A DNA stretch of 64,000 nucleotides, taken from assembly GCA_027257055.1 (NCBI GenBank), contig JAPVLO010000277.1:3348001-3412000 (forward strand), read 5' to 3'. Positions 58,905 to 64,000 of the stretch are shown here, piece by piece. Both the position numbers and the translations under genes were made by a program. Positions within the stretch are counted from its first letter, which is position 1, and every line of letters starts with the position of its first letter. The notes below the pieces were generated by a model. It did not search any database. It had not been told where the DNA came from and saw only the letters and a list, made by a program, of their open reading frames with translations. This DNA comes from Cephalopachus bancanus. Taxonomy: Eukaryota; Chordata; Mammalia; Primates; Tarsiidae.

Positions 58905-59585
58905 CTCTATCAACTTTGCTCTTCTAATGTAGATATAAATTATACTTGTTTATAGCAACTTTATTCATAATTGCCAAAACTTGGAAGCAACCAAGATGTC
59001 CTCCAGAAGGTGAATAGATAAATAAATTGTGGCACATTCAGACAATGGGATGTTATTCAGCGCTAAAAGGAAATGAGCTATGAAACTATGAAGAGACATA
59101 GAGGAAACTTAGATGCATAATACTGAGTGAAAGAAGCCAATCTGAAGCCCCATACTGTATGATTTTAACTATATGACACTCTGGAAAAGGCAAAACCATG
59201 GATATAGTAAAAAGATGAATGGTTGAGAGGGATTGGGGATGGATAAGTAGGCAAAGCATAAAGGATTTTTAGGGCAGTGAAACTATTCTGTGTGATACTA
59301 TAATGGTGGATACATGGCATTAAACATTTGTCCAAACCCCATAGACTGTGCAACACCAAGAGTAAACCCTAATGTAGACTTCAGACTTTGTGTGATAATG
59401 ATGTGTCAGTGTGGGTTCATCAACTGTAACAAAGGTACCAATTAGTGCTGGATGGTGATAGTTGGGGAGGGCTGTGTATGGGAGGTTGGACAAGCAGTAT
59501 ATGGGAAATCTCTGTACTTTCTGCTCAATTTGCTGCAAACCTAATCTGCTCTAGAAAATGAAGTGTTTCTGTTTTTTTTAAAAAA
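58905..59585 (+). mobile_element. Old L1M 3' end
   Basis: 'aattgccaaaacttggaagc', 'gatgttattcagcgctaaa' and 'tactgtatgattttaac' are L1M 3' wording. The tail is AT-rich. Confidence 0.8.
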
Positions 59586-59589
59586 GTAT

Positions 59590-59910
59590 ATTTAGACACA
59601 AGTTTGGTTTTTAATATCTGGTATGAAGTTCTCTGATTACAGAGAAGATCAATATATATTCACCTTTGTAAACAAAATATCACAATTAAATAGAATACAT
59701 AGTGTTTTTATCCTTCCTTTTAAAGAAAAAAATGGAAATGAACGGAGTACTGTTTGAACATTTCTAAAACCAGTTTAGAAGTTGTCTTTACACAAATTCT
59801 TACATTTTGGAAATAAGAATCACCAGATATAGATAAGATGCATACCTGTTAAATGTACTTACAGTTTAAAAATAGAACAGACTCCAACAACTAGAAAAAA
59901 TACTTAGAAA
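59590..59910. other. Unique intron
   Basis: Nothing recognised. Confidence 0.5.
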
Positions 59911-59911
59911 C

Positions 59912-60271
59912 TGCTACGGTTGAATACTTAAGTCCCTCTGAAATTCATATGCTGAAATCCTTATCTTCAAGGTGATTGTATCAGAAGGTAGAATCTTTGG
60001 GAGGTGATTAGGTTATGTGGGCGGAACCCTCATGAACAGGATTAGTGCCATAATAAAAGAGGCCCAAGAGAGACACCTTACCTCTTCTACCATGTGAAGA
60101 CTCCATGACAGGGCACAGCCTGTAAGTCAGAAAGCAGTCTCTCACCAGACACTGCATTTGCCTTGACCTTGCATGTCCCAGTCTCCAGAAGTGTGAGAAA
60201 TATATTTCTAATGTTTATACGCTATCCAGTTTATGGCATTTGTTACAGCAGCCAGCTAAATGAACTAAGAA
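59912..60271 (+). mobile_element. ERVL-MaLR solo LTR (MLT/MST type)
   Basis: 'gaaattcatatgctgaaatcc', 'ctttgggaggtgattagg', 'gtgagaaatatatttct' and 'cagccagctaaatgaac' are MaLR LTR wording. No internal retroviral genes remain. Confidence 0.82.
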
Positions 60272-60279
60272 AGAACCTA

Positions 60280-61206
60280 TTTGGTCAAAGTTCCTCATCT
60301 TATAAATAAATAAGGAAAATAGGACTGTATCACAAGACTATTTATTTAATGGCAAAAAGACTAGAAGCTTAGTATTCTGTTGCTTTCCCATCATACTACT
60401 ATGATTCAAGAAAACTAAGTTGTGATAAATGTCTTAAAATTCAGAGATGCTAAATGCTTTTTCTTCTTCCATATATTTTTCTTTGGAGAACATAAATCCA
60501 ATTAGTATATTTCTTTGCCTGATAAGTACTCATCAAGTTCTGCCCATTTACTCATTTATTCTGCATGCCTGATTTTGCCCAGAGGTCATTAAAAAAATTA
60601 TGTTTTAAGCATTCCTAAACAGCCTAAGAAAACATTTTACCCTGAAAGTGAATACAAAATACATGTGTTTATTACTAAAGCAAAGTCTACGCTCACCACC
60701 TCACCATTGTTAGTGAGATTTAGAATCTTGGCTGACCTCTTACTGAGGTAAAAACCCACCCTGGTGGGAGCAGCTGTGACTGTGAAAGAAGCTACAAATA
60801 ACATGCTGGGAATTCAGCAGGCACTGTTATTATATCCTGTTTATACTGTCATTTTTCCTATCAGTAGGATATTATTTATGTAGACCCCACCCATGAACTT
60901 CTTGTTTATCTTATTATAGAAATCCTATAAAAAGAAACTTTGGTATTTGTTTCTGAAACAAGCACATGTGTTATAATTTTGCACCTCATTACACTTTTTT
61001 ATTTAGCACTTTATTTTGTCATGCACCACACATTCTAATTTTTATCTCAAGGTTGACTTATTGCACATATTAGAGCTGAACTTAACTTCTGACGTTAAGA
61101 GAATCTGTTACATGACAAGATTTTGGAGTACCACATCCTAAACTTTATTTGGGGGTAGATTTCATCAAGCAGATATTTTTCGAAGATACACTTGACTGAT
61201 TTGTTT
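60280..61206. other. Unique intron
   Basis: No exon or clear repeat recognised. Confidence 0.5.
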
Positions 61207-61222
61207 AAAGACAGAGAAATGT

Positions 61223-61520
61223 AGCCAGGCGTGGTGGCTCACGTCTGTAATCCCAGCACTTTGGGAGGCCGAGGTGAGAGGACTGCCTGAGACCAGGGGT
61301 TCGAGATCAGCCTGGGCAACTTGGTGATACCTCATCTCTATAATAATTCAAAAGATTAACTAGGTGTGGTGGCATGCACCTGTGGTTCTAGGTACTTGGA
61401 AGGCTGAGGCGAAAGGATCGCCTAAACTTAGCAGGTCGAGGCTCTGCGGTGGTTGGGAATATGTCACTGCACTCCAGCTTAGAGGACAGAGTGAGACTCT
61501 GACTAAAAAAAAAAAATTAG
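61223..61520 (+). mobile_element. Alu dimer
   Basis: Exact 16-bp duplication AAAGACAGAGAAATGT at 61207-61222 and 61521-61536. Confidence 0.95.
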
Positions 61521-61536
61521 AAAGACAGAGAAATGT

Positions 61537-61940
61537 GTCTGTACACTGACCAGGTACTCTAGGGAGTAATATCTGGGTGACCAGAAGGTTTCCTCACTTA
61601 GGCTCACTCTACCTTAGGTGGACCAATCATGAAAGACAGGCTTTATTATGTTCTCACTAAATTGCTACTCTCTAGCTGGATACCTTCTCTGCACTGAAGA
61701 GCCTTGTCCCAAGAGTTAGCTTGATGGCTGAACAGACTGAGTGAAAAATAGAACAAAATTAATAACACTTGAGAAACACCGAAATTCAGTAAGTTGACCA
61801 TTAGGACAATTGGCCAATCTAGTTATCAATCATCCTTATTCCATTGGCCTTATGTAAGTAAAATAGATAAAAGAAAAACACAAATTCCTTCATGCAAAAA
61901 TTCATGCAGTATTTGTTACTCAAATAAATTGTTATTTCTG
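61537..61940. other. Unique intron
   Basis: Nothing recognised. Confidence 0.5.
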
Positions 61941-61941
61941 G

Positions 61942-62095
61942 AGCAAGCATAGTTGCTCATGCCTGTAATCCCAGTACTCTGGGAGTCTGAGGCAGGAGGA
62001 TCACCTGAGCATAGGCAGTCGAGGCTGCGGTGTCATGATCATGCCACTGCACTCCAGCCTGAGTGACAGAGTAAGATCTTGACTCAAAAAAAAAA
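61942..62095 (+). mobile_element. Alu-derived single-arm copy
   Basis: Left-arm head joined to the right-arm end ('gcagtcgaggctgcggtgtc'), length about 145 bp plus a tail running into CA repeats. Confidence 0.8.
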
Positions 62096-62119
62096 TACAC
62101 ACACACACATAAAACACAG

Positions 62120-62655
62120 AGGGTGACCAAAAAATGTATACACATTTTAAGAAAGGAAAAACTGTATTAAAATTGTAACAATATATATTGGTAACAAAAG
62201 ATGAATACAAGTCACTCTTGACTTGACTTCTGCAATTACAAGAGGTGCTCAAAGTGGTTATTATTAGCATCCAGACACTTCTGATTACAACAAACTAAAA
62301 GTAATACAGGCTGGGCTCACGCCTGTAGACCCAGCACTTTGGGAGATAGAGGCAAGAAGATTGCCTGAGCCTGTGGGTTCGAGACCAGCCTGGGCAACAT
62401 GGCGAGACCTCATCTCTACAATAAATCAAAACATTAGCCGGGCATGGTGGTGCATGCCTGTAGTTCCAGATACTTAGAAGGCTGAGACAGAAGGCTCATC
62501 AGAGCCCAGCAGGTCAAGTCTGTAGTGGCCGTGAACAGCATGCCACTACACTCCAGCCTGGGCAACAAATTGAGACTCCGACTCAAAAAATAAATAAATA
62601 AAAGTAATACACAGACAACATCTCTTAAAATGTGTATACATTTTTTGGCACCCTG
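62120..62655. mobile_element. Mariner-like miniature element holding an Alu
   Basis: Ends are inverted repeats of about 31 bp (62120-62151 and 62624-62655). They share CCAAAAAATGTATACACATT and differ by a single 1-base indel. TA follows at 62657-62658. Without the Alu the element is about 240 bp and has no transposase frame. The family is unknown to me; the end style is Tc1/mariner. Confidence 0.7.
62309..62599 (+). mobile_element. Alu inside the mariner-like element
   Basis: Flanked by the exact 12-bp duplication AAAAGTAATACA (62297-62308 and 62600-62611). The head is slightly shortened. Confidence 0.92.
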
Positions 62656-62656
62656 G

Positions 62657-62702
62657 TATATATAGTTATATAATATATATAAATTTTATATATATATATA
62701 AT
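62657..62702. repeat. AT-rich simple repeat
   Basis: TATATA runs with a self-complementary centre. Confidence 0.85.
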
Positions 62703-63400
62703 TTCTGAAAAGGGAACAACACGGGACATACATATAGCTTGTGTTAGCATCATCTTTTCTCCTTTTACACCAAAAGGCAGCTAGATAAGCATGGAATATT
62801 CTGAGTGCATACACAATGCTAGACTCATTAAGGATGTGTAAGAAAATGTCACTATCCTTGAAGAACATTACAATGCATAACTGATATGAGTACTAAACCT
62901 CAGGGAGGTGAACGAAGTGTAATTTCAGAAAAAAGAGAGGACTGCATGGGTTAAGTAGAGGGGTCAAAGAAGTTAGGATGAAGACAACTGAGATAATCCC
63001 AATAAGTAGAAATTGGTAAGGCTGGGATGAACAGGTGAAAGGTATCCTAGGAACAACCAACAATCTGAATGCATCCAAGTAAGTGGGATTCTGGAAAAGG
63101 TAAGCAATGGGACTCCAATGGGGGCACACTGAATAGAAGATGGCTATTGAAAAAGGAGACTGGAGTCAGATTACAAGGAATTTCATTTCTTAGACAGTGG
63201 ATAACCATCAAAGAGATCTGATCAAGGGACGATGAACCCTAACTTTTAAAGGAGAAATGAAGAGGAAGAAGAACACATTGGAAGCTGAAATGAGGAAAGA
63301 TGCTTTTAACAGATCCCATAATTACAGTAACAAAAGGAAGGTCCATGGGATACAACAGATAATGAAGGTGTAAGTATATTTTCAACTCTTGCTTTCAAAA
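62703..63400. other. Unique intron
   Basis: No exon or clear repeat recognised. Confidence 0.5.
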
Positions 63401-63407
63401 ACAGTAA

Positions 63408-63465
63408 ATGACATCCTGATGATAGCATCACAATGATGACATCACGATGATGACATCATGATGCC
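63408..63465. repeat. 14-bp minisatellite with TGACATCA motifs
   Basis: Units at 63419-63432, 63433-63446 and 63447-63460 (ATGATGACATCACG type), with a partial unit before and after. Confidence 0.88.
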
Positions 63466-63538
63466 GACAAGTGAGGCAATGTGAAGCAATGCCGATCTGC
63501 TGAAGTTAATGTCAGGGAAGCTTACCAGTATTTTAGTA

Positions 63539-63692
63539 TTATAGTTCTCAAAACTAAATCACCTGAGCTTCTGGGTAAAATGTAAATTCTGTTTCAGCAG
63601 GTTTGGGGTGGTATTCAGTATTTTTCCAATTCTAACAAGCTCCCAAGAGATGCCAATACTATTGTTCCATGGACTATATTTTGAGAAGCAAG
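63539..63692 (+). mobile_element. MER5-type hAT element
   Basis: 'agttctcaaaactaaatcacc', 'aattctaacaagctccca' and the 'ggactatattttgagaagc' end match MER5A-like wording. Confidence 0.65.
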
Positions 63693-64000
63693 ATGCAAAA
63701 ACACATCATTCAGCTTCCCTTTCCAAAGAGGCAATACTATATCTAATGTACTATGTTTAACCCATTATGGTATATCTAATGTTTACAGATATGCCTAAAA
63801 TATACTTTGAAAAGATATTTTACTATGATTTGCATCAATGTTGGATGGGTTTCAAGGCTGCTACTTTAAAAGTCCAAGATGATTCAAGACTCAGGGTATT
63901 CAACATACTAAGAAGTACTGCCACTTGAAAAAAAAATCAACTTTGTAATGCTATTCTATAACACTATAATTTTATCTTTTTTTCCTTAGGATGGCAAGCT
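63693..64000. other. Unique intron to the window end
   Basis: A T-rich tract and AG near 63970-63990 look acceptor-like on the plus strand, but HMBOX1 runs on the other strand. Nothing else seen. Confidence 0.45.

Noticed and set aside
63970..63990. Splice acceptor (T-rich tract plus TTAG) suggesting an exon beginning at the window end
   Set aside because: It is on the plus strand while HMBOX1 is on the minus strand, and only a few bases follow. Chance match is likely.

Overview
This is mammalian nuclear DNA: about 64 kb of AT-rich intron sequence packed with retroposons. Two coding exons on the minus strand, at 32518-32628 and 19263-19416, join in phase and read as consecutive parts of HMBOX1 (HOT1), a homeobox protein that binds telomeric repeats. 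No other gene is visible, so the whole window appears to lie inside HMBOX1. It covers one complete intron of 13,101 bp and parts of two larger flanking introns.

The host is a primate, because Alu dimers are abundant (about 40 copies and monomers) and a relic of the Hsmar1 mariner is present. The youngest Alus and the youngest L1s are not the kinds seen in monkeys, apes or humans, and they also lack the lemur/galago Alu layout. My best guess is a tarsier; this is an inference from repeat style only.

Layout. 1-1874: intron with L2-like and MIR relics. 1890-8275: a full-length L1 with perfect 15-bp target-site duplications and broken ORFs, followed by an Alu. 8615-19262: intron with Alus, MIRs, antisense L1M pieces, a MER5 fragment and an 80-bp poly(A)-tailed retroposed insert. 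19263-19416: HMBOX1 exon. 19417-32517: intron with L2, MLT1 LTRs, a hAT element, Alus, an RPL35 retropseudogene that splits an Alu, a 33-bp minisatellite, an unclassified block and a MER1-type hAT element. 32518-32628: HMBOX1 exon. 32629-64000: upstream intron with a short L1 end, an Hsmar1 fossil holding an Alu, an Alu carrying a 95-bp inverted copy of neighbouring L1 sequence, several old L1M copies broken up by Alus, a tandem pair of L1 3' ends, two MaLR LTRs, and a mariner-like miniature element with nearly identical inverted ends.

Nothing here is an operon or a new enzymatic system. The most notable signals are (1) the short-range inverted templated insertion at 36527-36941, (2) a lineage-specific Alu whose A box, B box and right-arm hairpin look more tRNA-like or more strongly paired than the human Alu, (3) the mariner-type elements, and (4) the layered history of nested retroposition.
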